64,000 bases of DNA from Comamonas testosteroni (GTDB lineage: Bacteria > Pseudomonadota > Gammaproteobacteria > Burkholderiales > Burkholderiaceae_C). This document shows, one piece after another, positions 17,127 through 25,430 of this stretch. Below the pieces are notes generated by a model. It had not been told where the DNA came from and ran no database searches. It was given only the letters and a program-made list of their open reading frames with translations. Numbering within the stretch: position 1 is the first letter of the stretch; every line of letters begins with the position of its first letter. The stretch lies in contig CP044131.1 in NCBI GenBank assembly GCA_008727115.1, positions 62,001-126,000 on the forward strand, given 5' to 3'. Made by a program: the position numbers and the translations under genes.

Positions 17127-18479
17127 ATGACAGAGCCGTCAACCAAAAGCAGCACCTCCTCCGATGTATCCACCCAGCCGCAACGCAGCTGGGGACAGGC
17201 CTTCAAGGTCTATGCCCAGCCCACCAGCTTGCGCATGCTGGCGTTGGGTTTTTCGGCCGGTTTGCCGCCTTTGCTGGTGCTGGGAACCCTGAGCTTCTGG
17301 CTGCGCGAGGCTGACATCGACAGAACCACCATCGGCTTTCTGAGTTGGGTGGGCCTGGCTTACGCCTTCAAGTGGGTCTGGTCACCGTTGGTGGACAGGT
17401 TGCCATTGCCCATTCTCAATGGCTTGCTGGGGCGGCGGCGCAGCTGGCTGTTGTTTGCGCAGTTGGTGATTGTGGGGGGCTTGCTGGGCATGTCTTTCAC
17501 GGATCCGCAGAAGTCCTTGCAGGCCCTGGTCATGTTTGCCGTGGTGGTGGCCTTTGGTTCGGCGACCCAGGACATTGCCCTGGACGCCTATCGCATCGAA
17601 TCAGCCAAACTGGATGAGCAGGCGGCGCTGGCCGCCTCCTATCAAAGCGGCTATCGACTGGCCATGATCTGGGCGGGTGCCGGCGTGCTCTGGGTGGCAT
17701 CCAAGGTGCAGGGCGGTGGCGCTGGCTATATGGTGCAGGCGTGGCATGTGGCCTATAGCGTGATGGCTGCCAGCATGCTGGTGGGGATGTGCACGGTGCT
17801 GTTCTCGCCGGAGCCTCAGGCCAAGCCCATGGAGCCAGCCCGTAATGCGCTGGAGTGGATCAAGGGGGCCCTGATCGCGCCTTTTGCAGACTTCATCAAA
17901 CGCTACCGTTGGCAGGCGCTGCTGCTGCTGGCGCTGATCGGCCTGTACCGGGTCAGCGACGTGGTGATGGGCATCATGGCCAACCCCTTCTATGTGGACA
18001 TGGGCTACACCAAGGAAGAGGTTGCAGCGGTATCCAAAGTCTTTGGCGTCATCATGACACTGGTGGGCGCATTCCTGGGCGGCACCATGGCGGCCCGCTG
18101 GGGTGTGATGCGGATCTTGATGCTGGGAGCGATTCTCTCGGCATGCACCAATATGCTGTTTGCCTGGCTGTCCATGCGCGGTCATGATCTGACGGCACTG
18201 GTCTGGGTCATCAGCGCCGACAACCTGGCTGGCGGCATTGCGTCTGCAGCCTTCATCGCCTATCTCTCCGGGCTGACCAATGTCCAGTATTCGGCCACGC
18301 AATACGCGCTGTTCAGCTCCATGATGAATCTTGCTCCCAAGTGGCTGGCGGGCTATTCCGGCATGTTTGTGGATGCCTATGGTTACGAGGCCTTCTTCCA
18401 CACCACGGCCTTGATGGGCTTCCCTGTCCTGATACTGATTTTTCTGGCATCTAGAGTGAAAATGGGCGCAAGCGCTTGA
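17127..18479 (+). CDS. AmpG-like MFS transporter (muropeptide permease family)
   Basis: The protein has 450 residues from the ATG at 17127; an open frame extends 34 codons upstream but lacks family character. About 12-14 membrane helices are predicted. AmpG-type motifs are present: GFSAGLPPLLVLGTLSFWLR, SWVGLAYAFKWVWSPLVDRL, FGSATQDIALDAYRIE and LYRVSDVVMGIMANPFYVD. AmpG imports anhydromuropeptides for cell-wall recycling across the inner membrane. No recycling hydrolase or beta-lactamase regulator gene is nearby. The annotation to family is firm, the substrate less so. Confidence 0.87.
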   Translation: MTEPSTKSSTSSDVSTQPQRSWGQAFKVYAQPTSLRMLALGFSAGLPPLLVLGTLSFWLREADIDRTTIGFLSWVGLAYAFKWVWSPLVDRLPLPILNGLLGRRRSWLLFAQLVIVGGLLGMSFTDPQKSLQALVMFAVVVAFGSATQDIALDAYRIESAKLDEQAALAASYQSGYRLAMIWAGAGVLWVASKVQGGGAGYMVQAWHVAYSVMAASMLVGMCTVLFSPEPQAKPMEPARNALEWIKGALIAPFADFIKRYRWQALLLLALIGLYRVSDVVMGIMANPFYVDMGYTKEEVAAVSKVFGVIMTLVGAFLGGTMAARWGVMRILMLGAILSACTNMLFAWLSMRGHDLTALVWVISADNLAGGIASAAFIAYLSGLTNVQYSATQYALFSSMMNLAPKWLAGYSGMFVDAYGYEAFFHTTALMGFPVLILIFLASRVKMGASA

Positions 18480-18511
18480 TACATAAGCGCTGATAGCTAT
18501 TGTTTTTGTGA
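18471..18511. repeat. short hairpin repeat overlapping the AmpG-like stop codon
   Basis: AGCGCTT (18471-18477) pairs with AAGCGCT (18485-18491), followed by GATAGCTATTGTTTTT. This is the dispersed-repeat core in rearranged order. The T run gives it terminator potential. Confidence 0.55.
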
Positions 18512-18602
18512 ATCTGGTGTTTACCCAACTTTACGCACCAGACAAGCTTGGATCATTTGCGTGCTGCAGCATGGTGTCTTGGAGAAATATCGAGGCGCGA
18601 GC

Positions 18603-19352
18603 ATGACTACACTGCCCCCTATGAGCACGCACCAACTTCTGATGATTGAGGACGACGTCCGACTGGCCCAAATGGTGAGCGACTATCTGGGCAATAACAG
18701 CCTGGAAGTGACCCATATGGCCGATGGGAAAACCGGTCTGGAGCAACTGCAGTCCAGTGAGGGTGGGGCTCTGGAGCTGCCCGATCTGGTGATTCTGGAT
18801 CTGATGCTGCCGGACATGGATGGGCTCGAGGTCTGCCGCCGCATACGCTCCATGCCAGGCGCTGCGGCGCAGGTGCCGGTATTGATGCTGACCGCCAAGG
18901 GCGATCCCATGGACCGCATCATTGGTCTGGAGCTGGGGGCGGACGATTATCTGCCCAAGCCATTCGAGCCGCGGGAATTGCTGGCTCGCATTCGCGCCAT
19001 CTTGCGCCGCAAGGGCGGTGAGAGCCAGGCGGCACCTGCAAACGCCGTTCTGCGCTTCGGCAGTCTGGAAATCGATCGCGATGCCCGCACGGTTTCGGTG
19101 GCCGACAAGCAGGCCGACCTGACGTCTTACCAGTTTGACCTGTTGGTCGCGATGGCCGAACGGGCAGGGCGTGTGCTGACGCGTGATCAGATCATGGAGG
19201 CTGTGCGAGGCCGAGAGCTGGAGGCTTTCGATCGCTCCATTGATGTACACATGGGGCGGATTCGTGCCGCCATTGAGGTGGACCCCAAGACGCCCAAGCG
19301 CATTCTGACGGTGCGTGGTGTGGGTTATGTCTTTGCCAAGCAGCAAGACTGA
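18603..19352 (+). CDS. OmpR-family response regulator
   Basis: The protein has about 249 residues from the ATG at 18603 (another ATG at 18621). The receiver domain carries the acidic pair after LLMIEDDVRLA, the phosphoacceptor aspartate in LVILDLMLPDMDGLE, the threonine in VLMLTAKGD and the lysine in DDYLPKPFEP. The C-terminal winged helix has LTSYQFDLLVAMAERAGRVL and RSIDVHMGRIRAAIE, most like the RstA/CpxR branch. It overlaps the sensor kinase gene by one base, so they form a two-component operon. The location next to LPS genes makes an envelope stimulus plausible, but this is inference. Confidence 0.93.
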   Translation: MTTLPPMSTHQLLMIEDDVRLAQMVSDYLGNNSLEVTHMADGKTGLEQLQSSEGGALELPDLVILDLMLPDMDGLEVCRRIRSMPGAAAQVPVLMLTAKGDPMDRIIGLELGADDYLPKPFEPRELLARIRAILRRKGGESQAAPANAVLRFGSLEIDRDARTVSVADKQADLTSYQFDLLVAMAERAGRVLTRDQIMEAVRGRELEAFDRSIDVHMGRIRAAIEVDPKTPKRILTVRGVGYVFAKQQD

Positions 19353-20572
19353 TGAAGCTGCTGCATATCTTTTCCCAGCGCCTTTATCTGCGCATCTGGC
19401 TGGCGGTTGTCGTTGGCATGGCTGTGCTCACGCTGTGCGTAGCCTGGGCCTGGAAAATCGCCGAAGAGCAGCGTACGCAAAACAGCACGGCTCCTCCTGC
19501 TCGTGAGATGGTGGTGCGGGGCCCGGATGGCAGCGTGCTGCTTGAAGGCAGAGGCAATCGCGTCTCAGGCTCCTCAGTGGAGGGGGTGCACTTCGAGATT
19601 GAAACCAAGGATGGACAGAGCTATGGGCTGTGGATGGCCCCTCGTGAATGGCGTGAGGGACGACCGCCACCGCGTGATGGCGCGGTCGCATTCTGGCTGC
19701 GACCTCCGTTTGGCTTTTTGTGGATGCTGGGCTTGGTCGGCATTGCCGTGGCAGTTGGCGTCTTCCCCATCATCAGGCGGCTGCTCAAGCGACTGGAGAA
19801 CCTGCAGCGTGGCGTCAAGCGCTTTGGTGAGGGCGATTTGTCGGTTCGGGTGCCAGAGCATGGTCACGATGAAGTGGCTGATTTGGCGCATCAGTTCAAT
19901 GCCGCTGCAGCGCGCATTGAGACGCTGATGACGGCGCACAAATCACTGCTGGCCAATGCATCTCATGAGCTGCGTTCGCCGCTGACGCGCATTCGTATGG
20001 GGCTGGAGTTTATGGGCGATGACCCCGCCAGTGCGCGTGCAAAGGCCGAGATTCAGCGCAATATTTCGGAGCTGGATCAGCTGGTCGACGAGATCTTGCT
20101 AGCCAGCCGCTTGGACTCCAGCGAAGTGGATGTGGGTACGGTGGAGTCGGTGGACCTGGTTGGCCTTGCGGCTGAGGAATGCGCGCGCATCGACGCTGAT
20201 CTGGACATGCAGACGGATGGATCACTTGAGGTGCAAGGAATCTCCAAACTGCTGCGCCGTGCAGTGCGCAATCTGCTGGAGAATGCACGTCGCTACAGCG
20301 AAGGCGAGATCACGCTCTCGCTGAGCCAGGAAAACCATATGGCCGTGATTCGTGTTGAGGACCATGGACCCGGTGTGCCGCAAGCGCAGCGCGAGCGCAT
20401 CTTTGAAAAGTTCTATCGCCTGCCGGGAGCCAGTGAGCGATCCGGTGGTGTGGGGCTGGGCCTGTCACTGGTGCGCTCGATTGCCGAGCGACATGGCGGA
20501 ACGGTGCATTGCGAGGGTAGGCGAGATGGACGAAGAGGTGCGAGCTTTGTGATTCGCTTACCGCTGAGCTAA
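19352..20572 (+). CDS. membrane sensor histidine kinase (HAMP-HisKA-HATPase)
   Basis: The protein has 406 residues. A first membrane helix (about 10-30) is followed by a periplasmic loop of about 85 residues and a second helix (about 120-140, FGFLWMLGLVGIAVAVGVFP). Then come a HAMP domain, the phosphoacceptor histidine in NASHELRSPLTRIRMG (about residue 204), the N box with NLLENARRYSEGEI, and G boxes VEDHGPGVP and GVGLGLSLVRSIAERHGG. Architecture is CpxA/RstB/PmrB-like with a small sensor loop. It is translationally coupled to the preceding regulator (ATG overlaps TGA). Its 3' end overlaps the remnant of the interrupted ligase gene by 15 bases on the other strand. Confidence 0.93.
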   Translation: MKLLHIFSQRLYLRIWLAVVVGMAVLTLCVAWAWKIAEEQRTQNSTAPPAREMVVRGPDGSVLLEGRGNRVSGSSVEGVHFEIETKDGQSYGLWMAPREWREGRPPPRDGAVAFWLRPPFGFLWMLGLVGIAVAVGVFPIIRRLLKRLENLQRGVKRFGEGDLSVRVPEHGHDEVADLAHQFNAAAARIETLMTAHKSLLANASHELRSPLTRIRMGLEFMGDDPASARAKAEIQRNISELDQLVDEILLASRLDSSEVDVGTVESVDLVGLAAEECARIDADLDMQTDGSLEVQGISKLLRRAVRNLLENARRYSEGEITLSLSQENHMAVIRVEDHGPGVPQAQRERIFEKFYRLPGASERSGGVGLGLSLVRSIAERHGGTVHCEGRRDGRRGASFVIRLPLS

Positions 20573-20849
20573 GTGAGGCAATGTTTCTCTAAAGACTCCT
20601 GGTTCAGCGAGAGCAGTACCAAGGGATTGCGCTCCAGTCATCGCTAGCGGTAAGTGCTGGCTTGCCGAGGATATGTCCTGTACAGCCTCTCTTACCCCGC
20701 AATTCACTTGCTTAGAAGCCTTGATATGTGTAGACAGCGCATTGAGCGACCCAGAGTTAGCAGTGCTTTTGGTCAACACTGCTTCTTTATATCTATCAAC
20801 ACAATCCTTTCGTGAATAAATGAGAGATTTGAGCGGTTTGCCTTTGAGG
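20558..20849 (-). pseudogene. 3' remnant of the IS-interrupted O-antigen ligase-family gene
   Basis: If the IS at 20850-21882 and one AGG target copy are removed, the ligase frame (ending QTC at 21885) continues without a stop through LKGKPLKSLIYSRKDCVDRY for about 97 codons and stops at 20558. The frame match across the junction and the length of the opening support a former single gene. The sequence is hydrophilic and unlike any family recognised here; it would be the protein's cytoplasmic or periplasmic tail. No start or ribosome site suggests separate translation now. Confidence 0.7.
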
Positions 20850-21882
20850 GGCTTTGTTGCATAAATCGGCCATAGGCCAAGGCATCCCCAATCCCAAATA
20901 GATTTACGCAGCAGCGACTGTCTGGGGCGTGCCCAGAGCGGTAAATTGATTGAGGATTGAAGCTCGGATGTGCAGCTCGGTCACCTGGCGCTCAAACGTC
21001 CTGGCCATGACCTTCTCGCCGAGTCGCTTGAAGCAATTCATCTTGGTCTCCACCAGTGACCTTCGGTGGTAGCCGCTCCAGCGTTTCCAGATAGCCCGCC
21101 CCAACTGCCTACACGCCTTGACCGCTTCATTGCGGTGAGCAAATGCCAGCCCTTTGCGCAGCTTCGCTCCTTTGCGCGGCGGGATGATTGGAATGGCTCC
21201 CCGCAGGTAGCACGCCTTATGTACATCCTGCGTGTCGTACGCCCCATCACCGGTAAAGCTAGCTATCTCTTCATTGCTTGGAATTTGACCTAGCAGGTCT
21301 GCTGCCATGGGCGAGTCGCCCACTTCATTGGTTGTTACTGCGATGGCCCGAATCTGCAGTGTCTGGGCATCAATACCCAGATGCACCTTGCGCCACTGGC
21401 GGCGGCTCTCGGCACCGTGCTTTTTGGTTTTCCACTCACCTTCGCCCAAGAACTTGATGCCCGTGGAGTCGGCCAGCATGTGCAAGCCTTTGTCACTTGC
21501 ACGGTAGCGCACCTGCACATCCAAGCTCTTTTGCCTGCGACACACCGTGCTGTAGTCGGGCACTGGCCAATGCAGGCCTGCCATACCCAATAGCGACTCA
21601 ACCAGGCCCAGTGTCTGGCGCAAGGGCTGGCCAAACAAGCACTTGATGGTCAGGCAAAACTGGATGGCCGCATCTGAGAACTTCTGGCAACGACCACGCT
21701 TGCCCGTGGGCCGAGCTAGCCACTGCATATCCCTATCGAGCCAAATGGTCAGCTCACCTCGCGCCTTCAACGCTGCGTTGTAAGCCTTCCAGTTCGTTGT
21801 GCGGTACTTAACCCGACCCCAGCTCGTCTCTCTCATCTCCCGAGCCTACCTCAGCTGCGACCGGCATTTGTGCAACAACGCC
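20850..21882 (-). mobile_element. IS5-family insertion sequence, 1033 bp, with 3-bp target duplication
   Basis: The ends GGCTTTGTTGCATAAAT (from 20850) and GGCGTTGTTGCACAAAT (from 21882, minus strand) are inverted repeats with 15 of 17 identical bases. Both are flanked directly by AGG (20847-20849 and 21883-21885). One complete transposase gene lies inside. The element has cut a ligase-family gene and donates its last 11 codons and stop. Confidence 0.92.
20904..21836 (-). CDS. IS5-family transposase
   Basis: This intact DDE transposase has 310 residues. Motifs are LADSTGIKFLGEGEW (first catalytic aspartate), FTGDGAYDTQDVHKACYLRG (second) and the Y-x2-R-x3-E-x6-K region RRSLVETKMNCFKRLGEKVM (glutamate and lysine). 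It contains the IS5-type N-terminal segment (NWKAYNAALKARGELTIWLD). It is a single uninterrupted frame, so the element may still be mobile. Confidence 0.95.
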   Translation of the reverse strand: MRETSWGRVKYRTTNWKAYNAALKARGELTIWLDRDMQWLARPTGKRGRCQKFSDAAIQFCLTIKCLFGQPLRQTLGLVESLLGMAGLHWPVPDYSTVCRRQKSLDVQVRYRASDKGLHMLADSTGIKFLGEGEWKTKKHGAESRRQWRKVHLGIDAQTLQIRAIAVTTNEVGDSPMAADLLGQIPSNEEIASFTGDGAYDTQDVHKACYLRGAIPIIPPRKGAKLRKGLAFAHRNEAVKACRQLGRAIWKRWSGYHRRSLVETKMNCFKRLGEKVMARTFERQVTELHIRASILNQFTALGTPQTVAAA

Positions 21883-23189
21883 AGGCACGTCTGTAGCTTG
21901 ATGGGCCTAGCATCTTCTTCCGGCATCGATTCAAGACGGCAGATACCTGCCCAGAAAATAGCCAAGCTGAAGATATAGAACATATTGCCGCTGTTGTGAG
22001 CAAAGAAGACTTGAGTCCAGCCGAAGCCAAAATAAGCTAAGGGAAGCAAGGCTGCAGCAGTGCGTAAGGCCAAGGCCTTGGGGCGCATTTCCTCATGTAC
22101 TTTATTCAGTCGCTTACGTGTAGGCCAGAAGATGAATGTAGGGACTGCGTAGAAAAGCAGCAGGAAAACCAAACCTAGCAAGCCGCGCTTGACCCACATG
22201 TCGAGGATTTCATTGTGAGCATGTCCATACTGCATTACTGAAGGGTGAGCTAGGCCTTGATCTACCATCTTCTGCTTGGCGGCGGCATAGCCAGATTTTC
22301 CCCAGCCAGAAATCGGATGCTGCTCAACCAGGTGGAGAGCCAAACGCCATTGCTCCAAGCGTTGGCCTACTGATGTGACGGCATATTTTTGAGGATCCTG
22401 CAGATATTCAGAGACTTCCTGACTTGCTTCTTGGATGCGTTGCTCCAGTTTGTTATAGGCCGGCACAGCAACCAGCACACCCAGTGCCACGATGATTGCT
22501 GCAGCCATGTTGGCCAGTCTTTTGAAACCATTGAGCCAAGCCATGAGCCAAGTCGCTGCGATCAGCAGCGGTGCAACTACCCATGAGCCGCGTGAGTCCG
22601 AGAGAAACGAAGCCAAGATGCCGCAGGTTCCAAGCAGTCCCAGAGACACAGCTTGCCATTTGTTCCAGCGTCCTAAGATTGCAATTGCAGCGCTGGCTAA
22701 ACCAAGGTACATGGCAATGCCGCCATATTGGATGGCATTGGTGAATCCGCTGACGCGCGGCATTTTGAGAGCACCAGCTTGGTAGGCTGCAATAGCCAGT
22801 GCACCCAGTGCACCGAATGCTAAACCCCAGACAACAGCGGAAAGCCGTACACCAGCTTTGCTGAGGTACCAGAGACTTAGAGCTGCCAGAGCATATTTGG
22901 CACCATATCCCCAGCTGACCACCGAGAAGGCTCGATCAAATGACAGGCTCCAAAGCAGGCCCATTAGCAAAAACGTAACTGTCAGCACTTGTGTGCTTCT
23001 CTGTGTGGGCTGCTGAGGTCGCAGGACTAGACTTCCGAGGATGGAGAGAAGAGCCAGCGCTGCTGACCCATATGAATATCCCGAAGGGATACAAAGGCTC
23101 AGAGCAAAGAAGGCGAAGCAGGCCGTATCCAGTGCAATGGGCAATGCTGTTCTCAGCCATTGCGTATTTGATAGTGGGTGCGAATGCAT
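21846..23189 (-). CDS. O-antigen ligase (WaaL/PglL-like) family membrane protein, C-terminus altered by IS
   Basis: This 447-residue polytopic protein has about 11-12 membrane helices and the large Wzy_C/O-antigen-ligase loop (VEQHPISGWGKSGYAAAKQK and YGHAHNEILDMWVKRGLLGL). The histidine in GHAHNEILD is a conserved ligase feature. Such enzymes join O-antigen from undecaprenyl phosphate to lipid A-core in the periplasm. The last 11 residues (ALLHKCRSQLR) and the stop codon are IS sequence; about 97 original C-terminal residues are detached at 20558-20849. All recognisable helices and the loop remain, so activity may survive. The WaaE-like gene lies upstream on the same strand. Confidence 0.85.
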   Translation of the reverse strand: MHSHPLSNTQWLRTALPIALDTACFAFFALSLCIPSGYSYGSAALALLSILGSLVLRPQQPTQRSTQVLTVTFLLMGLLWSLSFDRAFSVVSWGYGAKYALAALSLWYLSKAGVRLSAVVWGLAFGALGALAIAAYQAGALKMPRVSGFTNAIQYGGIAMYLGLASAAIAILGRWNKWQAVSLGLLGTCGILASFLSDSRGSWVVAPLLIAATWLMAWLNGFKRLANMAAAIIVALGVLVAVPAYNKLEQRIQEASQEVSEYLQDPQKYAVTSVGQRLEQWRLALHLVEQHPISGWGKSGYAAAKQKMVDQGLAHPSVMQYGHAHNEILDMWVKRGLLGLVFLLLFYAVPTFIFWPTRKRLNKVHEEMRPKALALRTAAALLPLAYFGFGWTQVFFAHNSGNMFYIFSLAIFWAGICRLESMPEEDARPIKLQTCLALLHKCRSQLR

Positions 23190-23264
23190 AAATGAAATTT
23201 AAGTGCCGCCAAACCGAGAGCGTTGGAGTCGGGGAGGCTGGCATAGATCTAAGCTAAAGATGCT

Positions 23265-24059
23265 TTAGCTTCTTTTGAGGTTGGTCTGGTGATCTGTGTC
23301 GTACTCCAGTGCGGCATAGCGGAAGAAGGCCTCAAGAGCTACAAAGAAGCAATACAAAAAACCTGCTCCTCCGCAAAGTACGCCAAGATGCAGAAAGTAA
23401 AGGCGGATAAACATCGAAGACCCCGACGCTATGCCACGAAGTACCCCACCTTTTTTTCCTTTTTCTGCCCGTTTGGCCGCCCCGAGCATCGCGTACTGAG
23501 TGAGTTTTTGCAGACTGTCATGTACGGTTTCTCGAGAGTGATGAAGCAAGGGAGTGTGGATTTCCTTGCGAGGGGTTTGAGGATTGTCGAGCTGGGCTTC
23601 TTCATGAACAACGCCTTTGAATTCGAGTAAATTTCGTCGAACAAAAAGGCGCTCTACCAAGGAAGTTGAGCGCAGATATTTAAGCTCATGACCAAATGCC
23701 ACCATGCGCCAGCGAATCTTCCAAACGGCTTGCTCGCCACTTGCAACGATGGCTTGAAGCTCGCGTTGAAAATCTGCCCCCATGATTTCGTCTGCATCGA
23801 GGAAGAATATGTAATCGCTGCTGGCATGTTGAAGCAGGCGGTTGCGTTGAACTGCAAAGCCTTGCCAGTCAGGATAGCTAAACGTTTCTGCACCAAAGTG
23901 ACGGGCGATCTCTGCTGTGCCATCTGAGCTTCCGCTGTCGACCACAATGAGCTGGTCTGCAAATTTGGCACTCTCCAAGCAGGCTTTGATTCGGTGTGCT
24001 TCGTTCAGCGTCAGTATGCCAATGGTTAGTGTGGGGCGTTTTTCGGTAGGGGTGTGCAA
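23265..24059 (-). CDS. family 2 glycosyltransferase, WaaE/KdtX-like (LPS core)
   Basis: The protein has about 264 residues. The start is taken as the TTG at 24059: AAGGAG precedes it by six bases, and a terminator hairpin (24082-24114) lies just upstream, which excludes the longer frame. The GT-A domain shows LTIGILTLNEAHRIKACLES, VVDSGSSDGT, DYIFFLDADEI (the DXD) and WKIRWRMVAFGHELKY. This pattern is that of the LPS inner-core glucosyltransferase group WaaE/KdtX. A hydrophobic C-terminal segment (FIRLYFLHLGVLCGGAGFLY) suggests membrane association. It is followed after 75 bases by the ligase-family gene, probably one unit. Confidence 0.85.
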   Translation of the reverse strand: MHTPTEKRPTLTIGILTLNEAHRIKACLESAKFADQLIVVDSGSSDGTAEIARHFGAETFSYPDWQGFAVQRNRLLQHASSDYIFFLDADEIMGADFQRELQAIVASGEQAVWKIRWRMVAFGHELKYLRSTSLVERLFVRRNLLEFKGVVHEEAQLDNPQTPRKEIHTPLLHHSRETVHDSLQKLTQYAMLGAAKRAEKGKKGGVLRGIASGSSMFIRLYFLHLGVLCGGAGFLYCFFVALEAFFRYAALEYDTDHQTNLKRS

Positions 24060-24081
24060 AGAATGCTCCTTACGGACTTCC

Positions 24082-24114
24082 AAAAGAAAATGCCGCTTTA
24101 AGCGGCATTCAAAA
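24082..24114 (-). terminator. rho-independent terminator of the zinc-finger gene
   Basis: On the minus strand AATGCCGCTT pairs with AAGCGGCATT, followed by TTCTTTT. It lies 14 bases after the zinc-finger stop and upstream of the glycosyltransferase ribosome site, which decides that gene's start. Confidence 0.85.
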
Positions 24115-24127
24115 ACAGGAAGGAGTG

Positions 24128-24337
24128 TCAATGTCCACCAGCAAATGCCTCACCTGCCTTTAGACGGTATGTTGTGCCACAGTAAGGGCACTTGGCTTCA
24201 CCTGCTTGGGCGACGTCCAGATAAACCTTGGGATGGCTGTTCCACAGCTTCATGTCTGCCTTGGGGCTAGGGCAGAACACGCCACCTTGAGCATTCAGAT
24301 CTGTGGCGGCCAGTTCGACGATGGAATTTGTAGTCAT
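24128..24337 (-). CDS. small zinc-finger domain protein (zf-CHCC / NDUFS6-like)
   Basis: The protein has 69 residues from the ATG at 24337; a GTG 15 codons earlier is open but less likely. Pattern: GGVFCPSPKADMKLWNSHPK, then VYLDV, then AKCPYCGTTYRL. The C-x-H-C-C type arrangement (Cys in VFCP, His in NSHPK, CPYC) is the zf-CHCC domain also found in the mitochondrial complex I subunit NDUFS6. Bacterial members are conserved in proteobacteria near LPS genes, and their role is not established. It has its own terminator. Confidence 0.8.
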   Translation of the reverse strand: MTTNSIVELAATDLNAQGGVFCPSPKADMKLWNSHPKVYLDVAQAGEAKCPYCGTTYRLKAGEAFAGGH

Positions 24338-24796
24338 TTCTTGTGTCTTTCTCGTGCTGTCAGTGATGTCTGTCCCTGACACTGGCTACGCCACTCAGGG
24401 ATAGCGATTGTCACACCTTGGGAAGTCAATGTGTGCATTTGGGGTTACGGCCATTGACGATACCAAAGTAGGCCGTCTAGTTTGCCTGTGATCGGTTCGT
24501 ATTGGCCATCCTCTGTTGGGATGAGAGCTATCGACTATGTCAGCGACAGTAATGACGAAGAATAGCTTACTGGAGTTGAGGTAGCTGTTCTCCTGCCTGT
24601 TCACATAGGGACTCATGACTCGGTAGACTTGAATTTGATTCACCTTTTTTGGGTGAATGGGCTTGGAAGTGCACCATTTCAGACTCTCCAGAGCTTGCCG
24701 CTGGTGGGTATGGATGAAGCACCAAACCCTCTCTAGGTGACTTTGCTGCGGGTGTAGTGCTTGCAGATTCCGACTTTTGTCTCCATAGAGGAGTTT
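24338..24796. other. 459-base intergenic stretch without a supported gene
   Basis: Short open frames here have no family features or good ribosome sites. Base composition is lower in GC than the flanks. One short hairpin, ATTCACC (24638-24644) with GGTGAAT (24652-24658) around a T loop, is visible. Otherwise nothing is recognised. Confidence 0.6.
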
Positions 24797-25252
24797 TTAA
24801 GACGTCGTGCTCTCTGTCACTGCTGCCACAGACTCCGTCAGAGCCGAGCCAGACTCGTGCTCTTGTTTTGGGCGCTGCAACTCCCACTTCATCAGGCGAC
24901 CTCCTTGAAACTCGCAAGTGACATGGGATTGTGTGCCGTCTGTCCAGCGGTAGATTTCGGGGTCCAAGCCTTCTTCGGACAGGCGCTGGCCCAGCGATCG
25001 AGTCATGGCGACCACATGCACCAGCGGTACCTTGGGCTTGAGCTTTGCGTTGAGCATCACGGCGCTGTCAACATAGCCAATAGGGCGCTGGGAGGCCTTT
25101 TTCATGATGGACATCAGGCGCGTGAAGTGCAGGAGTATCCACATGATGATGCCTCCCACGACGGCGGCAACGCCAGGCCAGCCAGCAGAGTTATAAGCCA
25201 CGATCACCAGCACGATCAGACCAAAGGGAACCAGAATATTGCGCAAATTCAT
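24797..25252 (-). CDS. conserved membrane protein of unknown function
   Basis: The protein has 151 residues. The N-terminal 45 residues hold two hydrophobic helices (ILVPFGLIVLVIVAYNSAGW and GVAAVVGGIIMWILLHF), followed by a soluble domain ending in a polar, serine/glutamate-rich tail. Relatives in Comamonadaceae are sometimes labelled glycerate kinase, but nothing kinase-like (no P-loop, wrong size) is visible, so that name should not be carried over. It is alone, upstream of and divergent from the phosphoethanolamine transferase gene. Function unknown. Confidence 0.7.
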   Translation of the reverse strand: MNLRNILVPFGLIVLVIVAYNSAGWPGVAAVVGGIIMWILLHFTRLMSIMKKASQRPIGYVDSAVMLNAKLKPKVPLVHVVAMTRSLGQRLSEEGLDPEIYRWTDGTQSHVTCEFQGGRLMKWELQRPKQEHESGSALTESVAAVTESTTS

Positions 25253-25430
25253 GGGCTTATTGTGCTGCTTCTACTTGGCTCGTGCGTTGCGGACAGTGCG
25301 TATTCGAGGGCCTGAGAAGTCTGCCGGCCGCGATGGGAGATTTCCCGCCGGCTAGACTAGCGCAGCCACGAGGCTACCCAAGCAAGACTTGGAGCAGTTG
25401 TTGGAAATTATTGATTTTTTGTTTATCGAT

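Noticed and set aside
24395..24643. 82-codon minus-strand frame in the 24.3-24.8 kb gap
   Set aside because: No ribosome site, no family resemblance and poor codon usage; treated as noncoding.
24797..25252. Glycerate kinase as name for the 151-residue membrane protein
   Set aside because: The protein is far too short and has membrane helices but no kinase motif; the name seems a carried-over error.
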